From Actinomycetota bacterium (lineage in GTDB: Bacteria > Actinomycetota > Actinomycetes > Propionibacteriales > Propionibacteriaceae): a stretch of DNA of 64,000 bases. The DNA is taken from the NCBI GenBank assembly GCA_020161795.1, contig JAIUOR010000055.1, forward strand, positions 1 through 64,000, in the 5' to 3' direction. Of this stretch, positions 24,734 to 32,996 are shown piece by piece. Positions within the stretch are counted from its first letter, which is position 1, and each line of letters opens with the position of its first letter. Below the pieces are notes generated by a model. It saw only the letters and a program-made list of their open reading frames with translations, was not told the DNA's origin and made no database searches. The position numbers and the translations under genes were made by a program.

Positions 24734-27571
24734 TCAGCTGCAGCCGCTCGTTGAGCCGCAGCCTTCGCAGACGTAGCAGGAGCCACTGGGCCGCATCTTG
24801 GTGCCACAGGTCAGGCACAGCGGCGCGTCCACCTTCAGACCGGTGAGCTTCGACAGCACATCGGCGGTACTGGTGGGAGGTTCGACCACGACCAGCGCCG
24901 GCTGTACCGGGCCGGCCTCGTCGATCCGCAGGTCGTCGGCGGCGTCGTTCTTCAGCGCCTCCGATTCGATCACTTCCGCCTCATCCTCATCGCTGAGGTA
25001 GGAGCCGGTCTCGACATACCGGGCGCGTTCGCCGGCGGTGTGGATGCCCAGTTCGGCCCGCTCGTCGAAGGTCAGGTAGTCCAGCGCCAACCGGCGGAAG
25101 ATGTAGTCCATGATCGACTGCGCCATCCGGACGTCCGGATCGTCGGTCATGCCCGCCGGCTCGAACTTCAGGTTGGTGAACTTCTGGACGAAGGTCGACA
25201 GCGGCACGCCGTACTGCAGACCGATCGAGACTGCGATGCTGAAGGCGTCCATCACGCCGGCCAGGGTGGAACCCTGCTTGCCGAGCTTGAGGAAGACCTC
25301 GCCCAGGCGACCGTCGTCGTACTGGCCGGAGGTCATGTAGCCCTCGGCTCCGGCCACCGAGAAGGAGGTGGTCTTGCCCGTCCGCGACTTCGGCAGCCGG
25401 GTGCGGCGCGGGCGGTATTCGACCTTCACCTCGGGTCCGGCGGCGGGCGCCTTCTCGTCGGTCTTCTTGGCGTCCGACAGCGGCTGACCGACCTTGCAGT
25501 TGTCGCGGTAGACCGCCAGCGCCTTCAGGCCGAGCCGCCAGCCCTGCAGGTAGACATCGGCGATCTCCTCGACGGTGGCCGATTCCGGCAGGTTGACGGT
25601 CTTGGAGATCGCACCGGAAAGGAAGGGCTGCACCGCGGCCATCATCCGGACGTGGCCCATCGGCTTGATCGCCCGCTGGCCCATCGCGGTGTCGAAGACC
25701 TCGTAGTGCTCGGACTTCAGCCCGGGCGCGTTGACGACATGGCCGTTCTCGGCGATGTACTCCACGATCGCCTCGACGGTCTCGCCCGCGTAGCCGAGCT
25801 TGCGCAGCGCGCGCGGAATCGTCTGGTTGACGATCTGCATCGAACCGCCGCCGACCAGCTTCTTGAACTTGACCAGCGAGAAGTCGGGCTCGATGCCGGT
25901 GGTGTCGCAATCCATCATGAAGCCGATGGTGCCGGTGGGTGCCAGCAGCGAGGCCTGGGCATTGCGGAAGCCGTGCTTCGCGCCGAGGGCAACCACCTGA
26001 TCCCATTCGGCGGCAGCCGCGTCATGGATCGAGCCGTCCAGGAGGTCCACCCGGCGGAAGTCGTCGTTGGCGGCCTGGTGCTTGCGCATCACCCGCTGGT
26101 GGGCGCTGGCATTGCGGGCGTACCCGGCGTAGGTGCCGACCACGCTCGCCAGCTCGGCCGAACGACGGTAGGCCGCGCCGGTCATCAGCGAGGTGATCGC
26201 CGCCGCCAGAGCACGTCCGGAATCGGTGTCGTAGCCCCGCCCCAGCGCCATCAGCAGGGCGCCGAGGTTGGCGTAGCCGATACCCAGCTGGCGGTAGTCG
26301 CGCGTCGTCTTGGTGATCGCCTCGGTCGGGAAGTCGGCGAAGCAGATCGAGATGTCCATGGCGGTGATGATCAACTCCACCGCGCGGGTGAACTTCTCGA
26401 TGTCGAAGCTGTCGTCGTCGCCCAGGAACTTCATCAGGTTGAGGCTGGCCAGGTTGCAGGACGAGTTGTCCAGGCTCATGTACTCCGAGCACGGGTTGGA
26501 CGCGGTGATCCGGCCGGTCTCGGGGTTGGTGTGCCAGGCGTTGATCATGTCGTCGTACTGGATGCCCGGGTCGGCGCACTCCCAGGCGGCCTTGGCGATC
26601 TTGTTGAACAGATCACGGGCGTCGACGGTCTCGATCACCTCGCCGGTCATCCGGGCGCGCAGCCCGAACTCGGTGCCCTCGACCACGGCCTGCATGAACT
26701 CGTCGTTCACCCGCACGGAGTTGTTGGCGTTCTGGTACTGCACGCTGACGATGTCACGGCCGCCCAGATCCATGTCGAAGCCGGCGTCGCGCAGGGCGCG
26801 GATCTTGTCCTCCTCGCGCGCCTTGGTCTCGACGAACTCCTCGATGTCGGGGTGGTCGACGTCCAGCACCACCATCTTGGCCGCGCGACGGGTGGCGCCA
26901 CCGGACTTGATCGTGCCGGCCGAGGCGTCCGCACCGCGCATGAAGGAGACCGGGCCCGAGGCGGTGCCGCCGGAGGAGAGCAACTCCTTCGACGAGCGGA
27001 TCCGCGACAGGTTGAGGCCGGCGCCGGAGCCGCCCTTGAAGATGAAGCCCTCCTCCTTGTACCAGTTGAGGATGGACTCCATCGAGTCGTCGACGCTCAG
27101 GATGAAGCAGGCGCTCACCTGCTGCGGGCTCTTGGTGCCGACGTTGAACCACACCGGGGAGTTGAAGCTGAAGTACTGGTGCAGCAGCAGCCAGGTGAGT
27201 TCCTGGGCGAAGACCTCGGCGTCGGCGGGAGTGGCGAAGTAGCCGTTCGCCTCCCCGGCGCTGCGGTACTTGCCCACCACCCGGTCGATCAGGGTCTTCA
27301 GGCTCGCCTCGCGAGCGGGTGTTCCCACCGCGCCGCGGAAGTACTTGGTCGTGACGATCGTCGAGGCGTTCAGGCTCCAGAAATCGGGGAACTCCACGCG
27401 ATGCTGCTCGAACACCACCTCGCCGGTCTTCCAGTTGGTCTGGACGACATCGCGATGCTCCCAGGTGACCTCGTCGTAAGGATGCACACCTGCGGTGGTG
27501 AAGACCCGCGGCACGCTCAGCCCGCCGGCCTTGTCCGCGCTCTGGGCGCTTGCCTTCACAGTTTCGGTCAT
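24734..27571 (-). CDS. nrdJ: Vitamin B12-dependent (class II) ribonucleoside-diphosphate reductase NrdJ
   Basis: 945 aa adenosylcobalamin-dependent reductase that makes deoxynucleotides with or without oxygen. Visible: VWFNVGTKSPQQVSACFILSVDDSM and GGSGAGLNLSRIRS (substrate and specificity region), NPCSEYMSLDNSSCNLASLNL (active-site Cys and Glu), and APTGTIGFMMDCDTTGIEPD. The C-terminal CLTCGTKM ... CYVCEGCGSTSGC supplies a zinc-binding and redox-active Cys tail. nrdR lies 31 nt upstream on the same strand. No class I (nrdAB) or III genes are visible in the window. Dependence on B12 is consistent with a propionibacterial-type host. Confidence 0.96.
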   Translation of the reverse strand: MTETVKASAQSADKAGGLSVPRVFTTAGVHPYDEVTWEHRDVVQTNWKTGEVVFEQHRVEFPDFWSLNASTIVTTKYFRGAVGTPAREASLKTLIDRVVGKYRSAGEANGYFATPADAEVFAQELTWLLLHQYFSFNSPVWFNVGTKSPQQVSACFILSVDDSMESILNWYKEEGFIFKGGSGAGLNLSRIRSSKELLSSGGTASGPVSFMRGADASAGTIKSGGATRRAAKMVVLDVDHPDIEEFVETKAREEDKIRALRDAGFDMDLGGRDIVSVQYQNANNSVRVNDEFMQAVVEGTEFGLRARMTGEVIETVDARDLFNKIAKAAWECADPGIQYDDMINAWHTNPETGRITASNPCSEYMSLDNSSCNLASLNLMKFLGDDDSFDIEKFTRAVELIITAMDISICFADFPTEAITKTTRDYRQLGIGYANLGALLMALGRGYDTDSGRALAAAITSLMTGAAYRRSAELASVVGTYAGYARNASAHQRVMRKHQAANDDFRRVDLLDGSIHDAAAAEWDQVVALGAKHGFRNAQASLLAPTGTIGFMMDCDTTGIEPDFSLVKFKKLVGGGSMQIVNQTIPRALRKLGYAGETVEAIVEYIAENGHVVNAPGLKSEHYEVFDTAMGQRAIKPMGHVRMMAAVQPFLSGAISKTVNLPESATVEEIADVYLQGWRLGLKALAVYRDNCKVGQPLSDAKKTDEKAPAAGPEVKVEYRPRRTRLPKSRTGKTTSFSVAGAEGYMTSGQYDDGRLGEVFLKLGKQGSTLAGVMDAFSIAVSIGLQYGVPLSTFVQKFTNLKFEPAGMTDDPDVRMAQSIMDYIFRRLALDYLTFDERAELGIHTAGERARYVETGSYLSDEDEAEVIESEALKNDAADDLRIDEAGPVQPALVVVEPPTSTADVLSKLTGLKVDAPLCLTCGTKMRPSGSCYVCEGCGSTSGCS

Positions 27572-27602
27572 GGTGGGGTTCTCTTCCTGCGATGGGTGGG
27601 GT

Positions 27603-28061
27603 TCAGTGGGTGGCCAGCTCGGCCGCGCGGAGTTGTTCGATCTCGGCTTCGAAGTCCTCGACCGACGAGTAGTGCTTGTATACGGAGGCGAACCGCAGGT
27701 ATGCCACGGCGTCGAGTTTCTGGAGCGGGCCCAGTACGGCCAGGCCCACCTCGTTGGCGGGGATCTCGGCCTGCCCGCTGCCTCGCAGGGCCTCTTCCAC
27801 CTGCTCGCCCAGCCGGGCCAGGTCGTCCTCGGTGACCGGGCGGCCCTTGCAGGCCTTCGCCACGCCGTGGATGACCTTCTCGCGGGAGAACGGCTCCACC
27901 ACGCCCGAACGCTTCACCACGACCAACTGCATCTGCTCCAGCGTGGTGAACCGGCGCTCACACTGCGGGCACTGCCGGCGGCGCCGGATGCTCCTGCCGT
28001 CCTCGGCGACCCGCGAGTCGAGCACGCGAGAGTCGGTATGGCGGCAGTACGGGCAGTACAT
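27603..28061 (-). CDS. nrdR: Transcriptional repressor NrdR
   Basis: 152 aa. N-terminal zinc ribbon [17 protein letters not shown] ... [14 protein letters not shown] (Cys pairs at residues 3/6 and 31/34), then an ATP-cone ([24 protein letters not shown]). NrdR senses dATP/ATP and represses ribonucleotide reductase genes. ATG 28061 is chosen since AGGAGG lies 4 nt upstream and the zinc ribbon begins at residue 3. Longer in-frame starts give a non-conserved extension. It is followed by nrdJ. The upstream region carries DnaA-box-like repeats rather than obvious NrdR boxes. Confidence 0.96.
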   Translation of the reverse strand: MYCPYCRHTDSRVLDSRVAEDGRSIRRRRQCPQCERRFTTLEQMQLVVVKRSGVVEPFSREKVIHGVAKACKGRPVTEDDLARLGEQVEEALRGSGQAEIPANEVGLAVLGPLQKLDAVAYLRFASVYKHYSSVEDFEAEIEQLRAAELATH

Positions 28062-28080
28062 CGCGCCTCCTCTCGCCGAG

Positions 28081-28132
28081 CTGTGGACGAAGCTGTGGAT
28101 ACCTGTGGGTAGCAACCACAATCTGTGGATAA
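28081..28132. promoter_or_regulatory. Cluster of four DnaA-box-like sites upstream of nrdR-nrdJ
   Basis: CTGTGG occurs four times in 48 bp (28081, 28093, 28103, 28123). The site at 28124-28132 (TGTGGATAA) is the exact complement of the DnaA box TTATCCACA. 28094-28102 and 28082-28090 each differ by one base from TTATCCACA or TTGTCCACA. The palindrome CCACAATCTGTGG (28116-28128) overlaps the best site. They lie 20-71 bp before the nrdR start codon. Confidence 0.5.
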
Positions 28133-28232
28133 ACCACACTTGTGTAACTACTAGATATAGAGGATAGAACGAAATCCGCCCGACGGCAACAGCCCTCCGG
28201 CACCTTGATCGAATCGCGCAACACCACGGGTG

Positions 28233-28631
28233 TCAGCCCAGCGGCAGGCTCGCCACCAGCGGCTCATTGGGGATCGCCAGGAAGCTCGTGATCAGCACCA
28301 CCACCGCGGTCAGCATGACCAGCGCGAAGCCGCCCATCACCACGGCCAGACCGCGCTGGGTCAGGCGTAGCGGCCCGGCCGCCGCCGCACTCGGCGTGGC
28401 AGTCGAGCACCCCTGCGCCGCTGCGGGAACCGCCACCCGCACCCTCGCTGTTGACGGTGCGGCGACCCCGCGCGGACGTCCACCCGGACGGCTCGGCCCG
28501 GACGGCCGAGCGGACGGAACCGTCGCCGGGCGGGTCTGGCCCGGCCGCGGGCTGCCGACATGCACCCACCGCCGCGGCACATCGAGTGCCGGAACCTGGG
28601 ACTGCGGAAGATCAACCACCATGGCGGCCAT
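28233..28631 (-). CDS. Small SOS-controlled membrane protein, putative cell-division inhibitor (DivS/ChiZ/YneA position)
   Basis: 132 aa. A Pro/Arg/Ala-rich N-terminal region (residues 1-86, predicted cytoplasmic) is followed by LRLTQRGLAV and one transmembrane helix at ~94-118, then a 14-residue outer tail. In Mycobacterium (ChiZ), Corynebacterium (DivS) and Bacillus (YneA) the gene divergent from lexA encodes a one-TM SOS division inhibitor. Many carry a LysM domain after the TM, which is absent here. AAGGAG lies 6 nt before ATG 28631, and a perfect LexA box is centred ~29 bp upstream of the start. No sequence homology to the named proteins can be claimed. The call rests on position, topology and the box. 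Confidence 0.65.
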   Translation of the reverse strand: MAAMVVDLPQSQVPALDVPRRWVHVGSPRPGQTRPATVPSARPSGPSRPGGRPRGVAAPSTARVRVAVPAAAQGCSTATPSAAAAGPLRLTQRGLAVVMGGFALVMLTAVVVLITSFLAIPNEPLVASLPLG

Positions 28632-28651
28632 CTCGGGCTCCTTCTGCTGGG

Positions 28652-28667
28652 TCGAACGTCTGTTCGA
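28652..28667. promoter_or_regulatory. LexA (SOS) box 1, proximal to the small membrane gene
   Basis: TCGAACGTCTGTTCGA is a perfect 6-4-6 inverted repeat matching the actinobacterial/Gram-positive SOS box CGAAC-N4-GTTCG. Confidence 0.92.
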
Positions 28668-28707
28668 TACATTGTTACCCGCCGGCCGATCCGGTGGCAA
28701 GAGTATT

Positions 28708-28721
28708 CGAACAACTGTTCT
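28708..28721. promoter_or_regulatory. LexA (SOS) box 2, middle of the divergent promoter region
   Basis: CGAACAACTGTTCT matches CGAAC-N4-GTTCG with one mismatch. It lies between boxes 1 and 3, so LexA could bridge both promoters. Confidence 0.85.
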
Positions 28722-28783
28722 CGGCGTGTCGTGACTCCAGTCCAGCAGCCGCGTCTGACAGTTTCGCGAATCCGCGACACGCT

Positions 28784-28797
28784 CGAACAGATGTTTC
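28784..28797. promoter_or_regulatory. LexA (SOS) box 3, proximal to lexA
   Basis: CGAACAGATGTTTC matches the consensus with changes only in the last bases. It overlaps the expected -35 position (28795-28800) of the lexA promoter, giving autorepression. Confidence 0.85.
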
Positions 28798-28817
28798 ATT
28801 CCCGGCCGACGCTGGCC

Positions 28818-28823
28818 TAGAGT
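28818..28823 (+). promoter_or_regulatory. -10 hexamer of a probable leaderless lexA promoter
   Basis: TAGAGT is followed by 6 nt and ATG 28830, with no Shine-Dalgarno sequence. The -35 region 17 bp upstream (TTCATT, 28795-28800) overlaps LexA box 3. Confidence 0.55.
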
Positions 28824-28829
28824 GCGGAC

Positions 28830-29606
28830 ATGGCTACTGATGGCACCGGAACCGGCTCCCCACGTCGTCGTGGACGACCGCGCAAGGAGGACATCGCCGC
28901 CCAGCTCGGCACGCAGGTGAGCGAGCTGCCCGACGGACCGACCGATGCCGACGGGCTGACGCCGAGGCAGCGCCGGATGCTGGAGGTCATTCGCGACACG
29001 ATCGAGACGCGCGGCTACCCGCCGAGCATCCGCGAGATCGGCGACGCCGCGGGGCTGGCCTCCTCCTCCTCGGTCGCCCATCAGCTCAAGGTGCTGGAGA
29101 GCAAGGGCTACCTACGGCGCGACCCGCACCGGCCCCGGGCGATGGAGGTCAGGCTGCCCGGCTCGCTGTCGCCGGTCCGCCCGGCCCTGGAGACCAGCGT
29201 GGACGAGACCGGGATCGACGACCTGGCGGCGCCCACCGTGCACGTCCCGATCCTCGGGCGGATCGCCGCCGGTGGTCCGATCCTGGCCGAGGAGGCCGTC
29301 TCGGACGTCTTCGCGCTGCCCAAGCAGCTGGTCGGCGAAGGCACGCTGTTCCTGCTCGAGGTCAAGGGCGATTCGATGGTCGACGCCGCGATCTGCGACG
29401 GCGACTACGTCGTGGTGCGCCAGCAGGCCACGGCCGACAACGGCGACATCGTGGCAGCCCTGCTGGAGGACGAGGCCACGGTCAAGACCTTCAAGCGCAC
29501 GCCCGGCCAGGTCTGGCTCATGCCGCACAACCCGGCCTACGAGCCCATCGACGGCAACCAGGCCAGCATCCTGGGCAAGGTGGTCGCCGTCCTGCGCCGG
29601 GTCTGA
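28830..29606 (+). CDS. lexA: SOS repressor LexA
   Basis: 258 aa, with an N-terminal Arg-rich extension of ~45 residues as in actinobacteria. The winged HTH follows ([29 protein letters not shown], then [18 protein letters not shown]). The C-terminal S24 peptidase domain has the autocleavage site Ala147-Gly148 in GRIAAGGP, nucleophile Ser182 in GDSMVDA and general-base Lys219 in TVKTF. LexA represses SOS genes until RecA filaments stimulate self-cleavage. Three LexA boxes lie in the 200 bp upstream and another precedes recA. The 3' end is 4 nt from the convergent helicase gene. Confidence 0.97.
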   Translation: MATDGTGTGSPRRRGRPRKEDIAAQLGTQVSELPDGPTDADGLTPRQRRMLEVIRDTIETRGYPPSIREIGDAAGLASSSSVAHQLKVLESKGYLRRDPHRPRAMEVRLPGSLSPVRPALETSVDETGIDDLAAPTVHVPILGRIAAGGPILAEEAVSDVFALPKQLVGEGTLFLLEVKGDSMVDAAICDGDYVVVRQQATADNGDIVAALLEDEATVKTFKRTPGQVWLMPHNPAYEPIDGNQASILGKVVAVLRRV

Positions 29607-29610
29607 ACCC

Positions 29611-31554
29611 TCAGGGCCGGCGGGTCTCCGCCAGCCTGCGCAGCGCGGCGATAGCCGTCTCCCGATCCGTGGTTGTCCAGAAGTCGGGCATGGACGCGCG
29701 CAGGAAGCTGCCGTAACGGGCGGTCACCAGCCGCGGATCGAGAACCGCGACCACGCCGCGATCGGTCAGGGTGCGGATCAGGCGTCCCGACCCCTGGGCC
29801 AGCAGCAGTCCGGCGTGGGTGGCCGCCACGGCCATGAAGCCGTTGCCTCCGGCCTCGCTCACCACCCGCTGCCGAGCCTGCATCAGCGGATCGTCCGGAC
29901 GCGGGAAGGGGATCTTGTCGATGATCACCAGCTCGCAGGTCTCACCGGGCACGTCGATCCCCTGCCACAGCGACAGGGTTCCGAACAGCGAGGCCTCCGG
30001 ATCCTTGATGAAGGCGCGGGTGAGTTCGGGCAGCGCGCGGTCGCCCTGGCACAGGATCGTCGAGGACGGGAGCTCGGCTCTGCAGTAGCGGGCGGCTGCC
30101 TCGGCCGAGCGTTGCGAGGCGAACAACCCCAATGTCCGGCCGCCGGCCGCCCACAGCAACTCGGCGACCTCGGTCAGGGTCTCGGGGCCGATGCCGTCGC
30201 GGTGCGGCGGCGGCAACTGCCGGGCGACGTAGAGGATGCCCTGGCGGCGGTAGTCGAAGGGTGATCCGACATCCACCCCGGACCAACCGTCGCCGCCCAG
30301 CCCAAGGCTGCGGGCGACTGGCGCGAACTCGCCCCCCAGCTTCAGCGTGGCCGAGGTGAGGACGCCGGGCACCTCGCCGAGGATGTGCTCGGCGATCAGG
30401 CCGGCCACGCTCAGCGGAGCCTGATAGGCCTGCCGCCCGAACCGCTCCCGCTCCCCCACCCAGATCACGTCGTGCTCTGCCAGCGCGGCGAGCTGGCCGG
30501 CGACGTCGAAGACCTCCTTGGCGGCCGCGGCGGCCTGGGTCGCCTCCGGATCCTCGTTGCCGGTCATCCCCGACACGGCTGCGCGCGCGGCATCGCGCAC
30601 CACGGCGAAGGCGGCCACGATCGCGGAGCCGGGATCCTCCACCCGTCCGGGCTCGGTCTCGTCCAGCGCGAGCTCCAAGGAGTCCGCGGCATCCAGGAAG
30701 GCCGCACCGACATCGTCCGACAGCCAGGGCAGGCAGCGCTTGGCCACCCGCTCCACGCCCTGTGGGCTGAGTTCGTGGGAGGCCGCCCCGGTGACCCGGG
30801 CGACCAGCTCGTGGGCCTCGTCGACGATCACCAGATCGTGTTCCGGCAGCGCGGTGTTGCCGTGCATGGCGTCGATCGCCAGCAGGGCGTGATTGGTGAC
30901 GATCAGCTGACTCGTTCGCGCCCGTTCCCGGGATTTCTCCACCAGGCACTCCGACCCGAACGGGCATTTGGCGACCCCCAGGCATTCCCGGACCGGCACC
31001 GAGACCTGCGTCCAGGCCGCCGGGGAGTGGCTGGGGGCGTCGTCCCGGTCGGCCAGACCGCCGCTGGAGGCCTGCTCCTCGGCCCACTCCCGTAGCGCCA
31101 CCACCTCGGCACCCAGCACGCTCGTGGCATCGGCACCGGAGGCGGTCACCGTCTCGACGAGCTCGGCGCCACCCAGCAGGGTGTCCTGTCCGGTGGCCCC
31201 GACGCCGTCGCGCACCCGGTGCAGGCAGGCGTAGTTGCTGCGTCCCTTCAGCAGAGCATGTGAGACCGTGCGACCGGTCACCTCGCGACAGGCCGCGACG
31301 GCGGCCGGGATGTCCTTGGTGGCCAGCTGGGTCTGCAGGGCGAGGGTGGCTGTCGCAATGACGATCCGCCGGTCGGGATGATCGGCCAGATGGGCCAGCG
31401 CCGGCGCCAGGTAGCCGAGCGACTTGCCGGTACCGGTGCCCGCCTGCACCAGCAGGTGCTCGCCGGTCTCGATCGTCCGGGTGACCTCGGCGGTCATCTC
31501 CTGCTGGCCGGGACGCGGCGTTCCGCCGATGGCCGCCACCGCTGCGGCCAGCAC
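29611..31554 (-). CDS. dinG: DinG/XPD-type ATP-dependent DNA helicase
   Basis: 647 aa superfamily 2 helicase of the DinG/Rad3 group. Walker A QAGTGTGKS at ~38-45, motif II DEAHEL, and four Cys between them (CLHRV, then CLGVAKCPFGSEC) that in XPD/DinG proteins hold a 4Fe-4S cluster. C-terminal helicase half with FGTLSLWQGIDVPGE and QGSGRLIRT. Such helicases unwind R-loops and 5'-tailed DNA. GTG 31554 is taken as start. An upstream in-frame CTG overlapping the hflX stop could extend it by 11 codons and would give coupling to hflX. Convergent to lexA with a 4-nt gap. Confidence 0.88.
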   Translation of the reverse strand: MLAAAVAAIGGTPRPGQQEMTAEVTRTIETGEHLLVQAGTGTGKSLGYLAPALAHLADHPDRRIVIATATLALQTQLATKDIPAAVAACREVTGRTVSHALLKGRSNYACLHRVRDGVGATGQDTLLGGAELVETVTASGADATSVLGAEVVALREWAEEQASSGGLADRDDAPSHSPAAWTQVSVPVRECLGVAKCPFGSECLVEKSRERARTSQLIVTNHALLAIDAMHGNTALPEHDLVIVDEAHELVARVTGAASHELSPQGVERVAKRCLPWLSDDVGAAFLDAADSLELALDETEPGRVEDPGSAIVAAFAVVRDAARAAVSGMTGNEDPEATQAAAAAKEVFDVAGQLAALAEHDVIWVGERERFGRQAYQAPLSVAGLIAEHILGEVPGVLTSATLKLGGEFAPVARSLGLGGDGWSGVDVGSPFDYRRQGILYVARQLPPPHRDGIGPETLTEVAELLWAAGGRTLGLFASQRSAEAAARYCRAELPSSTILCQGDRALPELTRAFIKDPEASLFGTLSLWQGIDVPGETCELVIIDKIPFPRPDDPLMQARQRVVSEAGGNGFMAVAATHAGLLLAQGSGRLIRTLTDRGVVAVLDPRLVTARYGSFLRASMPDFWTTTDRETAIAALRRLAETRRP

Positions 31555-31583
31555 CGCCTGGCCACCGTAATCGGCCTGCTCGG

Positions 31584-32996
31584 TCAGGAGGTCTCCCGGG
31601 TCACGTAGCGGGCCAGCTCGCCGGCCAGATCGGCATTGACGCGAGCGCGCACCAGCGTGCCGTCGGCGGTGTGCTCGCTGGCCAGGAACTCGCCGGCCTG
31701 ATGGATCCGGTTGATCAGGTCGCCGCGGTCGTAGGGCACCAGCGCGGTGACCTCGATCTCCGGACGCGGCAGCCGCTCCTCCAACCGGGTACGCAACTCG
31801 TCGATGCCCTCACCGGTGCGAGCGGAGACGAAGACCGCGTCGGCGTGCGCCCCGCGCAGCGCCAGCAGCGTGTCCGGCTCGGCGGCGTCGATCTTGTTGA
31901 TCACCAGTTGCTCGGCGATGCCGGCCGCACCGATCCCGGAGAGCACCTCGCGCACCGCGGCGATCTGGCCGAACGGATCGGCGTCCGAGCCGTCCACCAC
32001 ATGCAGCAGCAGATCGGCCTGGACCGACTCCTCCAGCGTCGAACGGAAGGCCTCCACCAGGTCGTGCGGCAGGTGCCGGATGAAGCCGACGGTGTCGGTC
32101 AGGGTGTACTCCCTGCCGTCCGGGGTGGCGGTGCGGCGGGTGGTCGGATCGAGGGTGGCGAACAGCGCGTCCTCCACCAGGACGCCGGCGCCGGTCAGCC
32201 GGTTGAGCAGCGAGGACTTGCCGGCATTGGTGTAGCCGACGATCGCGACCGAGGGAACCTGGTTGCGGCGCCGCTGCAGCCGGGTGGTGTCACGGACGGC
32301 GTCGAGTTCGCGCAGCCTGCGGCGCAGTACCGAGATCCGGGTCTTGATCCGGCGCCGGTCGATCTCGATCTTGGTCTCACCCGGGCCCCGCCCGCCGATG
32401 CCGGCACCGGCCGCCGCCCGGCCGCCGGCCTGGCGCGACAGGTTGCCGCCCCAGCCGCGCAGCCGCTGCCGCAGGTACTGCAGCTGGGCGAGCTCGACCT
32501 GGGCCTTGCCCTCGGCGCTCTTGGCGTGCTGGGCGAAGATGTCCAGGATCAGCGCGGTCCGGTCGACCACCTTCACCCCGACCCGGTCCTCCAGGTTGCG
32601 CAGCTGGGCGGGTTCGAGCTCGCCGTCGCAGATCACCGTGTCCGCGCCGGTGCTCCGCACCACCTGCTTCAGCTCCTCCACCTTGCCGCGGCCGATGAAG
32701 GTCGCGGGGTCGGCATGGCCGCGGCGCTGCACCAGCCCGTCCAGCACCTCCGAACCCGCGGTCTCGGCCAGCAGCTTCAGCTCGGCCAGCGAGTTCTCCG
32801 CGTCCACCTGGCTGCCGGTCGTCCAGACGCTCACCAGGACGACCCGCTCCAGCTGCAGCTCGCGGTATTCGACCTCGGTGATGTCGGCCAGCTGCGTGGA
32901 CATGCCGGCCACCCGGCGCAGCGAGTTCCGCTCGGCCAGGTCGAGCTGTTCCCCGTCGAAGTCGAGTTCGACGTCGATATCGGTTGGCTGGGTCAT
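31584..32996 (-). CDS. hflX: GTPase HflX
   Basis: 470 aa ribosome-associated GTPase that splits stalled ribosomes. N-terminal HflX domain (FIGRGKVEELKQVV, GADTVICDGELEPAQLRNLED), central coiled segment (QYLRQRLRGWGGNLSRQ, GGRGPGETKIEIDRRRI), then G domain with G1 GYTNAGKSSLLN, G3 DTVGFIRHLPHDLVEAFRSTLEE and G4 NKID. ATG 32996 overlaps the dapF stop by one base (TGATG), so the two are translationally coupled. Part of the miaA-dapF-hflX run widespread in actinobacteria. Confidence 0.95.
   Translation of the reverse strand: MTQPTDIDVELDFDGEQLDLAERNSLRRVAGMSTQLADITEVEYRELQLERVVLVSVWTTGSQVDAENSLAELKLLAETAGSEVLDGLVQRRGHADPATFIGRGKVEELKQVVRSTGADTVICDGELEPAQLRNLEDRVGVKVVDRTALILDIFAQHAKSAEGKAQVELAQLQYLRQRLRGWGGNLSRQAGGRAAAGAGIGGRGPGETKIEIDRRRIKTRISVLRRRLRELDAVRDTTRLQRRRNQVPSVAIVGYTNAGKSSLLNRLTGAGVLVEDALFATLDPTTRRTATPDGREYTLTDTVGFIRHLPHDLVEAFRSTLEESVQADLLLHVVDGSDADPFGQIAAVREVLSGIGAAGIAEQLVINKIDAAEPDTLLALRGAHADAVFVSARTGEGIDELRTRLEERLPRPEIEVTALVPYDRGDLINRIHQAGEFLASEHTADGTLVRARVNADLAGELARYVTRETS

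Noticed and set aside
28062-28139. N-terminally extended NrdR start
   Set aside because: The extension is not NrdR-like and the AGGAGG before ATG 28061 places the zinc ribbon at the proper N-terminus.
28062-28170. Cobalamin riboswitch or canonical NrdR box pair upstream of nrdRJ
   Set aside because: No B12-box core was found, as expected for a B12-dependent enzyme, and no pair of ACAC-N8-GTGT sites with ~31-bp spacing is present.
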